Source: Parachlamydia sp.
Lineage (GTDB): Bacteria > Chlamydiota > Chlamydiia > Chlamydiales > Parachlamydiaceae
Assembly: GCA_021298935.1 (NCBI GenBank)
Contig: JAJTHR010000355.1
Span: forward strand, 1-11,444
DNA length: 11,444 bases
Reading direction: 5' to 3'
The notes under the pieces are model-generated. The model did not search any database. It was given only the letters and a program-made list of their open reading frames with translations, and had not been told where the DNA came from. Positions 1-6,468 of the stretch are shown here, in pieces (position 1 is the stretch's first letter; every line of letters starts with the position of its first letter). The translations under genes were made by a program, and so were the position numbers.

Positions 1-261
1 AAAAGAACCATCTGCTGTGTTATTGAGGCTGTTTGGATAACATTTTCGTTATGCACTTTCTGCAATGCTTCATGAGACACCTCGTCAGAATCAAAAAATC
101 GATAGGCTCCTTTGGTATCCCCCCAAGATCCGAATTTCTTAAGGTAAACTGCCATCTGGTGTCTCTAAGCAAGCCAACGCGATTCTGACCGCTCTTTTGG
201 TAAGGCGCTTATCACCGAGCTCTGCTCCCTGTCATTGTTTTTCAATCCATTCCCTGTTCAT
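1..261 (-). pseudogene. IS4-family (Tn5-like) transposase, 5' part, degenerate
   Basis: Reading the minus strand from ATG at 261-259 gives MNREWIEKQ, a TGA stop (234-232), then QGAELGDKRLTKRAVRIALA. This matches the N-terminal DNA-binding domain of IS4-family/Tn5-type transposases (W-x(9)-LGD-x-RL pattern). In frame, translation stops again at a TAA at 141-139. Removing one T at 141/142 restores the family reading KKFGSWGDTKGAYRFFDSDE, followed by an open frame to base 1. So the copy carries one nonsense codon, at the place where the family normally has a hydrophobic residue, and one +1 frameshift. A perfect Shine-Dalgarno AGGAGGAG (273-266) lies 4 nt before the ATG, so the start is secure. 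The catalytic DDE domain lies outside the window. The gene is very unlikely to give active transposase unless the two lesions are sequencing errors. Confidence 0.85.
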
Positions 262-327
262 TATTCTCCTCCTTTTAAGGGAAGAGAACTTACATTCTTC
301 TAGATCTCGTTTTCAAGAAAATTGTGG
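262..327. other. Leader of the IS4-type gene; probable IS end not delimited
   Basis: This stretch holds the Shine-Dalgarno of the transposase remnant (266-273) and about 50 further bases down to the stop of the next gene. The terminal inverted repeat of the element should lie here or slightly inside the neighbouring gene. With only one end in the window I cannot assign it. A small perfect palindrome (TTTTC AA GAAAA, 310-321) is present. Nothing else is recognisable. Confidence 0.3.
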
Positions 328-1425
328 TTAACGACAAGCTCTTTGCCAGCATCTTGTCGCTAGCATGCCCCCTTGCAGTTCACTGCAAGCAGCAATTTTT
401 AAGCTATTGAAAACATCTCTTAAGTTTCCGTCTTCAATGTCCTGTTCAAATGCCTCCATACTTTGAACGCGTGCTTCCAAGTCGGCGGCATGGCGGAGAT
501 TGTATTGCTGACGTAAATCTTCGATTTTAGTCTTTGTTTCATCTTTGAAAAAGCCTGGAAGCGCTTCAGCTCTTTTTGATCCAAAAACATACAGGTAAAC
601 GACCCGGGTTAAAACAAAATGGTAGCTATCAGGATCGCAATCCAACACCCTTCCTCTTGACTCTTCATCAATTTGGTCAGGGGCTAAAACATAATCTTTT
701 AGAAGTGTTGCACCTTGATCAATAACATCATTGACCTGGTTACCATAATTAAATAGACGTACCCTTAAAGCTTCACCTCTATTTTGCAGGCGATCTTCTC
801 CCATCTCAGGAATTGCCACTTGATGGGTTCTCATCCAATCTGCAATAAACAGTCTGTCTTCGCCACGCATGAATGCATTATCCACAAGCTGCATCAGCGA
901 AACAAAATTAATGAAGTTAGACCCGGCATTTCTAAAATTATAATACATATGAATGCACTGAAGGACGACAATTCCCACTTTGAAACCAGTTTTTATGACT
1001 TGGCCTCCCGCTGTGTGGTCAAGGGCAAAGCGAGCAAAGGATTCATGTGTAAATACATTATTAAAGCAAAGATTATAGTAACTGGCATTTCCTAAATTCC
1101 AAAATACGGTAAAGCCTGCGCTTTTAGTCAATGCATGCGTCTTTTCGTTGAAATCAGTGATCTTACCCGGTGAATAAAAATAAGATTCACATTTTGCCGG
1201 CATCCATGTCGTTAGCGCAAATGTTCCATAGGCGATGCTTTCTACAGCCGCTGTAACAGCTAAAAGACAAACGGCGATTTCAGTTGCTACCACCTTACCA
1301 CAAAAAAGAGCATCGCGATTAACGGGTTGTTCCCGATTAAACCAATTTTCTTCCTTCCCAGCAGGATTTCTAAGGATCAATACTTGAGTCGTTAAATCGC
1401 TGCTGAAACAACGGATGGGCATCAT
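328..1425 (-). CDS. Hypothetical membrane-associated protein, 365 aa
   Basis: I do not recognise this protein with certainty. It has one strong hydrophobic stretch at about residues 43-70 (KVVATEIAVCLLAVTAAVES and onward) and a weaker one at about 148-162, so it is probably membrane-associated. The middle (residues 103-135) contains GFTVFWNLGNASYYN and THESFARFAL. The C-terminal 100 residues are charged and helical in character (KTKIEDLRQQYNLRHAADLEARV). There is no cleavable signal peptide and no catalytic motif. The start at 1425 is supported by GGAG (1436-1433) 7 nt upstream; a second ATG follows directly. The last 18 or so residues (ELQGGMLATRCWQRACR) look unlike the rest and lie about 70 bp from the IS4-type remnant, so the 3' end may have been altered by insertion. 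The overall style resembles lineage-specific Parachlamydiales proteins that occur as paralogue families; that is inference. Confidence 0.65.
   Translation of the reverse strand: MMPIRCFSSDLTTQVLILRNPAGKEENWFNREQPVNRDALFCGKVVATEIAVCLLAVTAAVESIAYGTFALTTWMPAKCESYFYSPGKITDFNEKTHALTKSAGFTVFWNLGNASYYNLCFNNVFTHESFARFALDHTAGGQVIKTGFKVGIVVLQCIHMYYNFRNAGSNFINFVSLMQLVDNAFMRGEDRLFIADWMRTHQVAIPEMGEDRLQNRGEALRVRLFNYGNQVNDVIDQGATLLKDYVLAPDQIDEESRGRVLDCDPDSYHFVLTRVVYLYVFGSKRAEALPGFFKDETKTKIEDLRQQYNLRHAADLEARVQSMEAFEQDIEDGNLRDVFNSLKIAACSELQGGMLATRCWQRACR
329..362 (-). terminator. Stem-loop over the stop codon of the 365-aa gene
   Basis: On the minus strand TAGCGACAAG (362-353) pairs with CTTGTCGTTA (338-329): ten pairs including one G-T, with a 14-nt loop. 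The stop codon lies at its 3' edge. A T-rich stretch (TTTTCTT) begins only about 8 nt later, so it is a poor match to a classical intrinsic terminator. It might instead be a 3'-end protection hairpin or part of the IS boundary. Confidence 0.3.
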
Positions 1426-1569
1426 TATAGTACTCCATTTTTATGCTTTATTAGAAAGGTGATAGTGTAACGATTAATCAATTCTTTTGGAAATAAAATT
1501 CTGTTAGTAAATCCTTAATAATAAATTAATGTATTGGGTTTATAATAAAATAAAAAATTGAGGTAAATA
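1426..1569. promoter_or_regulatory. AT-rich divergent intergenic region with -10 for the F-box gene
   Basis: This separates the minus-strand 365-aa gene from the plus-strand F-box-like gene. A perfect -10 hexamer TATAAT lies at 1541-1546, 23 bp before the F-box ATG. The region upstream has only a loose -35 (TTAATA at 1515-1520, spacer 20). The Shine-Dalgarno GAGG (1560-1563) is 6 nt from the ATG at 1570 and picks that start over the in-frame ATG at 1579. I find no convincing promoter for the minus-strand gene beyond its GGAG at 1433-1436. Confidence 0.4.
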
Positions 1570-2100
1570 ATGATTAATATGATTAAATCTTTTTTTTACG
1601 ATGAAATAAAAGTAGATTTTACAAAAAAGTTACCCAAAGAGACTGTGAAAAATGTGATTGAATTTTGTCAAACTAATGATGTTAATAATTTATGTTTGGT
1701 AAATAAAACTTTCAATAAAACTACAAAAGAAACTTCTAAATTTTTTATATCATTCCTTGTAAATAGAATTTTAAATGGTTTGAAAAATGAAATCACATGC
1801 AGTGACGAATTTCTTCCAAAAGAAAAATCTCTTTTTACCATGACTAAAACCTTTGAATTAAAGCTTAGCGAGAAGTTATCTCTACAATTTAAATTAAAAA
1901 ATGTGGCTTGCCAGATTCCAGGAACTCGTCAATCTGGAGGTCAAAATATTTGCAGTTATACTAGTGAAGTTACCGTTTTGAACGATAATTCCAATGTCAT
2001 ACTTAAAAAAGCTGTGGAATTAGCGCAAGAAAAGATTAATCTGCTTGTAAAGAATAACGTTGATTTAGCCATGAGAAAAGTATTTAAACTTGAATTTTAA
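1570..2100 (+). CDS. F-box-like domain protein, candidate secreted effector
   Basis: The 176-residue product has an F-box-like region at about residues 18-58: LPKETVKNVIEFCQ followed by VNNLCLVNKTFNKTTKE. It keeps the usual L-P-x-E, hydrophobic helix and L-x-x-x-x-LVNKxF spacing. In eukaryotes the F-box binds Skp1 and recruits substrates to SCF ubiquitin ligases. Bacteria with this domain are mainly host-associated, and amoeba-associated Chlamydiae are known to carry many F-box proteins. Residues 60-176 match nothing I know and could be a target-binding part. No signal peptide or membrane segment is visible, so export would need type III secretion; that is inference. Two sampled 60-base lines here have about 18% and 28% G+C against about 50% in a sampled rho line, consistent with separate origin or relaxed composition. 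Shine-Dalgarno GAGG fixes the start. Confidence 0.7.
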   Translation: MINMIKSFFYDEIKVDFTKKLPKETVKNVIEFCQTNDVNNLCLVNKTFNKTTKETSKFFISFLVNRILNGLKNEITCSDEFLPKEKSLFTMTKTFELKLSEKLSLQFKLKNVACQIPGTRQSGGQNICSYTSEVTVLNDNSNVILKKAVELAQEKINLLVKNNVDLAMRKVFKLEF

Positions 2101-2104
2101 GACT

Positions 2105-2149
2105 ATGTTACTCAACATTATGTTATTCAGCATAATGTTGGTGTAATAT
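2105..2149 (+). repeat. 15-bp period repeats before the ATPase gene
   Basis: ATGTT occurs at 2105, 2120 and 2135, exactly 15 bp apart. The first two units, ATGTTACTCAACATT and ATGTTATTCAGCATA, agree at 12 of 15 positions. The third keeps only the ATGTT core and little else. Each of the first two units is itself nearly palindromic (ATGTT, 4-nt gap, A[AG]CAT). The block fills the gap between the F-box stop and the ATPase start. Confidence 0.6.
2113..2140 (+). promoter_or_regulatory. Perfect 10-bp inverted repeat, possible operator or RNA hairpin
   Basis: CAACATTATG (2113-2122) and CATAATGTTG (2131-2140) are exact reverse complements separated by 8 nt; a G-T and a T-A pair could extend the stem inward. 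The right arm ends 7 bp before the ATPase ATG at 2148, where no Shine-Dalgarno is visible. As DNA this could bind a dimeric regulator. As RNA it would place a stem inside the ribosome footprint and limit translation. It has no T-tract, so it is not an intrinsic terminator. Confidence 0.5.
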
Positions 2150-3536
2150 GAAATTTGTGAATCGTCATGAAGAATTGGCTCGTTTAAATCGGCTGATGGA
2201 ATCCAATCAGGCGGCTTTAGCAGTCGTTTGGGGAAGGAGGCGGGTAGGAAAAACAAGGCTTTTACTGGAATGGTCTCATCAATGGAAGGGGATCTACTAT
2301 CCGGCCGATGAGTCCTCCCCATCTGTGCAAAGAAGGTACTTTTCCCTTGCCATCGAACAAAAAATTCCCGGCTTTTCTTCAGTTGAATATGCAGACTGGA
2401 GCTCTTTGTTGACGAGGCTGGCCAAGGAAGCCATATATGAAGGCTGGCGAGGGCCCTTAATTATTGACGAACTTCCCTACTTAATTTCTAATTCTCCAGA
2501 GCTCCCAAGCGTTTTGCAAAGCTTTATTGACCATGAGGCAAAAAAAGCAAAGATGGTGGTGGCATTCTGTGGATCCAGCCAGCAGATGATGCAGGGCGCC
2601 GTATTGGATGCTTCTTCCCCCTTGTTTGGCAGGGCGCATGAAGTGATGAAGCTCGGCCCCATAGGGGCAGGGTACATGGGCGAAGCCCTGGATATCAAAA
2701 ATGCTATTGAAATTGTTGAAAATTACTCAATTTGGGGAGGTATCCCTCGGTATTGGGAACTTGTAAAAAATGGCGGCCTGTCGTTGTTCGAGAACATTGA
2801 CCGCCTGGTGCTTAACCCTTTGGGAGCTTTAAATGATGAACCAAATCGTTTACTTCTGGAGGAATCTGCCATCCATTTGAGGCCGATACTGGATGCAATT
2901 GGTTTGGGGGCCCATCGTTTGTCTGAAGTCGCCATGCGTATTGGAATGCCGATCACCTCATTTTCCCGCTCAGTGCAACGGTTATTGGAATTGGATTTAA
3001 TTGAAAAAGAAGTGCCCTTTGGAGCAGACGAAAAAAATTCAAAAAAAACATTATATAAAATTAAAGATCCATTCATTCGTTTTTGGTTTCGCGTGGTTGC
3101 CTCACAACGCAGTTTTTTAGCTCAAGCGCGGGCAGAACAGCGTCTTCATTATTTAGAGGAATTCATCCATCCCCTTTTTTCCATCGCCTGGGAAGAGCTT
3201 TGCCGCTCTGCTGCACCTCATTTAAGTGTTTGGGATAATAAATTGTTTAAACCAGCCAGCCGCTATTGGCATAAAAGCGAGCCAGAATTTGATATCCTGA
3301 CCGAGACGTTGGATGGAAAAATTTTATTTATTGGGGAAGCAAAATGGACTAAAAAAGCAGTTTCAAAAGAGTGGGTACATCAAAAAATTGATGAATTGAA
3401 AAGCAAAGGGCTTCCTTTGGGATTAAAGAGGCACTATGTTTTTTACGGTTTATTCATTCCTGAAAAGCCGAAAGGATTAAACTTGCCTCCCAATGTGGTC
3501 GTTGTAAATGCTAAAGAGGTGTTGAACGCTTTATAG
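2148..3536 (+). CDS. P-loop ATPase with C-terminal DUF234 nuclease-like domain
   Basis: The N-terminus FVNRHEELARLNRL is the typical opening of the ATPase_2 (archaeal-type AAA/STAND-like) family. Walker A is GRRRVGKT (29-36), Walker B LIIDE (104-108), and a sensor-like strand VVAFCGSS follows at 137-144. The family block GGIPRYW is at 197-203. A winged-helix segment spans about 250-290. The C-terminal region fits DUF234, with a PD-(D/E)xK-like arrangement: E350 (WEEL), D382 (EFDIL) and E397-A-K399 (GEAKW). At 462 residues it is full length for the family. Cellular function is not established for these proteins; ATP-dependent DNA or defence-related roles have been suggested from the architecture. 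It lies 47 bp after the F-box gene in the same direction, behind the unusual repeats, and converges on the rho operon with a 3-bp gap. Patchy distribution is typical, so acquisition by transfer is likely. Confidence 0.85.
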   Translation: MKFVNRHEELARLNRLMESNQAALAVVWGRRRVGKTRLLLEWSHQWKGIYYPADESSPSVQRRYFSLAIEQKIPGFSSVEYADWSSLLTRLAKEAIYEGWRGPLIIDELPYLISNSPELPSVLQSFIDHEAKKAKMVVAFCGSSQQMMQGAVLDASSPLFGRAHEVMKLGPIGAGYMGEALDIKNAIEIVENYSIWGGIPRYWELVKNGGLSLFENIDRLVLNPLGALNDEPNRLLLEESAIHLRPILDAIGLGAHRLSEVAMRIGMPITSFSRSVQRLLELDLIEKEVPFGADEKNSKKTLYKIKDPFIRFWFRVVASQRSFLAQARAEQRLHYLEEFIHPLFSIAWEELCRSAAPHLSVWDNKLFKPASRYWHKSEPEFDILTETLDGKILFIGEAKWTKKAVSKEWVHQKIDELKSKGLPLGLKRHYVFYGLFIPEKPKGLNLPPNVVVVNAKEVLNAL

Positions 3537-3539
3537 CTT

Positions 3540-4403
3540 TTATAGGGGACGGGCTGTCAATGCGTTCCACTCTGTAGCTGAAATGGAGCCATCCGGGTTG
3601 AGAACTTCCAAACGGTAGGCCGGAAGAAAGATTTCCCTTTCGTTGCGGATGGTAAAGTCATTTCCAAAAGCAGCGTGGGCCATTTGTACGATTTGATGGC
3701 GGGTAAAGTTTCGGGCTGCTTTTTGAGCTCCGTCTAACGGCTTTGTGACTAGCTGTTGCTTGAGCTTGGTGTGCGGGTTGATCAAAAAACGGGGATTTTC
3801 AAAATGGAGCTGCAGCTTTTGCCCATTTTGCACAATCAGGTGTTTTTGCTTGGCGCTGTCTACCCAGGGCTGCAACACTTCACGGTCGATTTTGAGAGTT
3901 TTTTGCAGTTCATCGATTGTCAAAGGAGAGCCATTTTGGGCAAGGGCCTGGATGATTTTTAATTCATTGCGGCTGGCCTGGCATTCGAGGCAGTCCCTAA
4001 ACCCATGCGTTGTTTCCCACGTATCGGTATTAAGAACAATTTCCCCGTCTGTCAGCCCCCAGAGAACAACCCCTTCCCGTGGTTTGTTGTCTTCGGTGTA
4101 CTTGACGTCGAATAGGAGATAGGGATAATACTTTGTGAGTGGTGCCTGGAAGCTCTTCCGGCTGCTGTCAAGCAGCTCGGAGCGGCGATCCTGCATGATC
4201 TGCTCAGGCGTATACCTGGATTCCAGCGTGGCCACTTCCTGGTTGTCGATGTACTGGACAACCTGCTCTTTCCACGAAATGAGGGCCGGGTTATTGTCCC
4301 AGGCCCAATAGAGTCCAACAGCTCCGGCTGCCAAACAGGCAAAAAAGAGGATGCGAGGGGATGTAAGACGCACTTTTTTCGATTTCGATTCTTTTTTGCC
4401 CAT
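3540..4403 (-). CDS. Conserved chlamydial membrane-anchored protein downstream of rho
   Basis: The 287-residue product has a short basic N-terminus (KKESKSKKVR) and one hydrophobic segment at about 17-35 (PRILFFACLAAGAVGLYWAW), giving a probable N-in membrane anchor with the rest outside the cytoplasm. A CxxC pair (C138, C141; DCLEC) precedes a helical segment at about 144-205 (NELKIIQALAQ, LTIDELQKTL, REVLQPWVDSAKQKHLI, QKLQLHF) that looks like a winged helix. The start lies 10 bp after the rho stop, and its Shine-Dalgarno AAGGA overlaps the rho TAA, so it is co-transcribed and probably translationally coupled with rho. Position matches the hypothetical gene that I recall after rho in Chlamydia trachomatis (CT490); orthology is inferred from synteny. 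I cannot assign a function. Confidence 0.75.
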   Translation of the reverse strand: MGKKESKSKKVRLTSPRILFFACLAAGAVGLYWAWDNNPALISWKEQVVQYIDNQEVATLESRYTPEQIMQDRRSELLDSSRKSFQAPLTKYYPYLLFDVKYTEDNKPREGVVLWGLTDGEIVLNTDTWETTHGFRDCLECQASRNELKIIQALAQNGSPLTIDELQKTLKIDREVLQPWVDSAKQKHLIVQNGQKLQLHFENPRFLINPHTKLKQQLVTKPLDGAQKAARNFTRHQIVQMAHAAFGNDFTIRNEREIFLPAYRLEVLNPDGSISATEWNALTARPL

Positions 4404-4413
4404 TTGACAATCC

Positions 4414-5799
4414 TTAATCTTTCATGGATAACAAAAATTCAACATTGCTTCCCGTTTTCCTCAAACGCCCAAGAAGGAGGTTCATGGCATCGCCAGGAGC
4501 GAGATCAGCTACAGCTTGACGCAACAGGTAAATTTTTTCAAGCTCATTTGGATGATAAAGAAGTTCTTCTTTTCTCGTTCCACTCTTGATAAGATCAATG
4601 GCTGGATAGATGCGGCGATCAGCCAGGCGGCGATCGAGCACAAGTTCCATATTGCCCGTTCCCTTGAACTCTTCGAAAATCACCTCGTCCATACGCGAGC
4701 CTGTATCGATCAATGCTGTCGCAATAATCGTCAGCGAGCCGCCCTGTTCAATGTTACGCGCCGCTCCAAAGAAACGCTTGGGCTTATGCAGAGCGTTCGC
4801 ATCGATACCCCCTGTTAATATCTTACCGGAATGGGGCTGGATGGTGTTATAAGCACGGGCCAGGCGGGTAATGGAGTCAAGAAGGATCACAACGTCATTG
4901 CCATGCTCGACAAGGCGGCGCGCTTTTTCAATCGCCATTTCTGCCACTTGCACGTGTCTTTCAGGGGGTTCATCGAAGGTGGAAGCAATGACTTCTCCGA
5001 TGACGATCCTTTGCATGTCGGTCACTTCCTCAGGACGCTCGTCGATCAGAAGGACAATCAGGATAATATCGGGGTTATTGATCGCAATGGCATTAGCCAC
5101 GCTTTGCAATAAGATGGTCTTTCCAGAACGGGGAGGAGCGACAATCAGTCCGCGCTGTCCCTTACCAATCGGGGCGGCCAAATCCAGCACCCGTGTGGCA
5201 AGCTTTTCTTTCGACGTTTCCATCACGATCCGTTCACTTGGATAAAGAGGGGTCAGGTTTTCAAAAAGAATTCTTTCTTTAGCTTTTTCGGGAGAGCGGC
5301 CGTTGATTTTATCGACTTTTAAAAGGGCAAAGTACTTCTCTTTCTCTTTAGGGGGGCGAATCGTGCCGCATAGAGTATCCCCTTTTTTTAAATCAAACCG
5401 GCGGATCTGTGCAGGAGAGACATAAATATCTTCTGCAGAGGGGAGGTAATTATAGTTCGGGGAACGTAAAAAACCGAAGCCATCCGGCAGGATTTCTAAA
5501 ACACCTTCTCCATAGAGAATTTCATTGGGGTTTTCAGAAATCGCTTTGACAATTTCAAACACCATTTGGGATTTTGTCAAAGAGCCCGTATGCTTAATGC
5601 CAATATTTTTACCATATTGGTTAAGCTGGTCAATATTCATTCGCTGGATATCGGCAATTTTTGTGATGATCTCTGGTTTAGATCGATCGTAATTAGAATG
5701 GGGAGACTGTTGGTTGTCCCCGGTTTGCCTTTCAGGGGCTTGATCCTCATATGTCATCGAGGACTCTACAGATGTATTTTCGCTATTCTCTGGGTCCAT
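4414..5799 (-). CDS. rho: Transcription termination factor Rho
   Basis: Rho is a hexameric RNA-dependent ATPase/helicase that ends transcription of untranslated RNA. From the ATG at 5799 the protein has 461 residues. A polar, probably disordered leader (about 1-45) is followed by the Rho N-terminal helical domain (about 50-90) and the cold-shock-type RNA-binding domain ([20 protein letters not shown], about 107-126; [12 protein letters not shown]). The ATPase core has Walker A APPRSGKT (221-228), the DERPEE segment (254-259), Walker B VVILLDS (303-309), the Q-loop region [19 protein letters not shown] (330-348) and the R-loop and arginine finger region ([17 protein letters not shown]). All key residues are present. 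An in-frame TTG at 5808 would add three residues, but it lies only 2 nt from GGAG (5816-5813); the ATG is 11 nt from it and preferred. Third gene of the polA-coaE-rho operon. Confidence 0.97.
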   Translation of the reverse strand: MDPENSENTSVESSMTYEDQAPERQTGDNQQSPHSNYDRSKPEIITKIADIQRMNIDQLNQYGKNIGIKHTGSLTKSQMVFEIVKAISENPNEILYGEGVLEILPDGFGFLRSPNYNYLPSAEDIYVSPAQIRRFDLKKGDTLCGTIRPPKEKEKYFALLKVDKINGRSPEKAKERILFENLTPLYPSERIVMETSKEKLATRVLDLAAPIGKGQRGLIVAPPRSGKTILLQSVANAIAINNPDIILIVLLIDERPEEVTDMQRIVIGEVIASTFDEPPERHVQVAEMAIEKARRLVEHGNDVVILLDSITRLARAYNTIQPHSGKILTGGIDANALHKPKRFFGAARNIEQGGSLTIIATALIDTGSRMDEVIFEEFKGTGNMELVLDRRLADRRIYPAIDLIKSGTRKEELLYHPNELEKIYLLRQAVADLAPGDAMNLLLGRLRKTGSNVEFLLSMKD

Positions 5800-5835
5800 T
5801 AAAAACAAGACTCCGCTGTTAGATTGGTTGATTGA

Positions 5836-6468
5836 TTAAATTTGTACGTTTTCCATGCCGTTGTCTTCCGTTAACTCTGCAAAAAGTTGTTTGACAGGCT
5901 CATTAAGAGCAATCAATGTGTCGTTATTCATGATCACATAGTCGGCACGGAGGGCCTTTTCTAAAGGCTTAAATTGATTGGACATTCTTCTTTCAAATTC
6001 CTCACGGTTGGATGGCTGAGATGAAATAAAACGTTCGAGGCAAGTCTTGTCTTCTGCCAGAATGACCGCTGTGGCATCAAAATATTTTTCACCATTGCTT
6101 TCAAATAATAAGGGGACTTCCGCAACAAAGAGGGCAGGCGGCTGATTTGCATTCTGTTGTGCCAGGTGAGAGTGTTTGATTTCTTCATACACAGCCGGAT
6201 GGAGGATCTGCTCCAATTCTTTCATTTTTTCAAGGTCCCTAAAGACTATTTCAGCCACAAGAAATCGGTCAATTTGCTCTTCAACAAGAATGTCAGGACC
6301 AAGTAACTGGACCACCTGTCGAATAATTTTATCATCGGTTGATAATAACTGGTGAACGATTTCATCGGCGCTTAGGACGTAAGCTCCAAGTTCTTTTAAG
6401 AGTCGGCAAACTGAAGATTTGCCGCACGAAAGACCGCCTGTTATGGCTACTTTTTTCAATTTTAACAT
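5836..6468 (-). CDS. coaE: Dephospho-CoA kinase
   Basis: It catalyses the last step of coenzyme A synthesis, ATP-dependent phosphorylation of the ribose 3'-OH of dephospho-CoA. The 210-residue product is of normal family length. The P-loop is GGLSCGKSS (11-19), followed by SADEIVHQLL (33-42) in the substrate-binding region, DRFLVAEIVF (67-76), the HP pair (90-91), VPLLFES (118-124), and the C-terminal RRMSNQFKPLEKALRADYVI (160-179), which carries the usual R-x-x-x-Q and K-x-x-x-ADYVI signature. The ATG at 6468-6466 overlaps the polA end by 7 nt, with GGAAAG just upstream, indicating translational coupling to polA. A TTG at 6477 would add three residues and is less likely. The rho start lies 36 bp downstream. 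All motifs are intact. Confidence 0.95.
   Translation of the reverse strand: MLKLKKVAITGGLSCGKSSVCRLLKELGAYVLSADEIVHQLLSTDDKIIRQVVQLLGPDILVEEQIDRFLVAEIVFRDLEKMKELEQILHPAVYEEIKHSHLAQQNANQPPALFVAEVPLLFESNGEKYFDATAVILAEDKTCLERFISSQPSNREEFERRMSNQFKPLEKALRADYVIMNNDTLIALNEPVKQLFAELTEDNGMENVQI

Noticed and set aside
784..1095. Plus-strand open frame of 103 codons inside the 365-aa minus-strand gene
   Set aside because: Antisense to a longer frame that has its own ribosome binding site; no recognisable motif.
2105..2149. CRISPR-like array
   Set aside because: Units are 15 bp with no spacers, and only two are well matched.
2065..2322. Minus-strand open frame spanning the F-box/ATPase gap
   Set aside because: It crosses the conserved N-terminus and Walker A of the ATPase on the other strand and has no motif of its own.
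3525..3550. Terminator between the convergent ATPase gene and the rho operon
   Set aside because: Only a short direct repeat (CTATAAA twice on the minus strand) is seen; there is no stem with a T-tract in either direction.
4516..5245. Several plus-strand open frames opposite rho
   Set aside because: Rho is complete with all motifs; these are shadows of its codon pattern.
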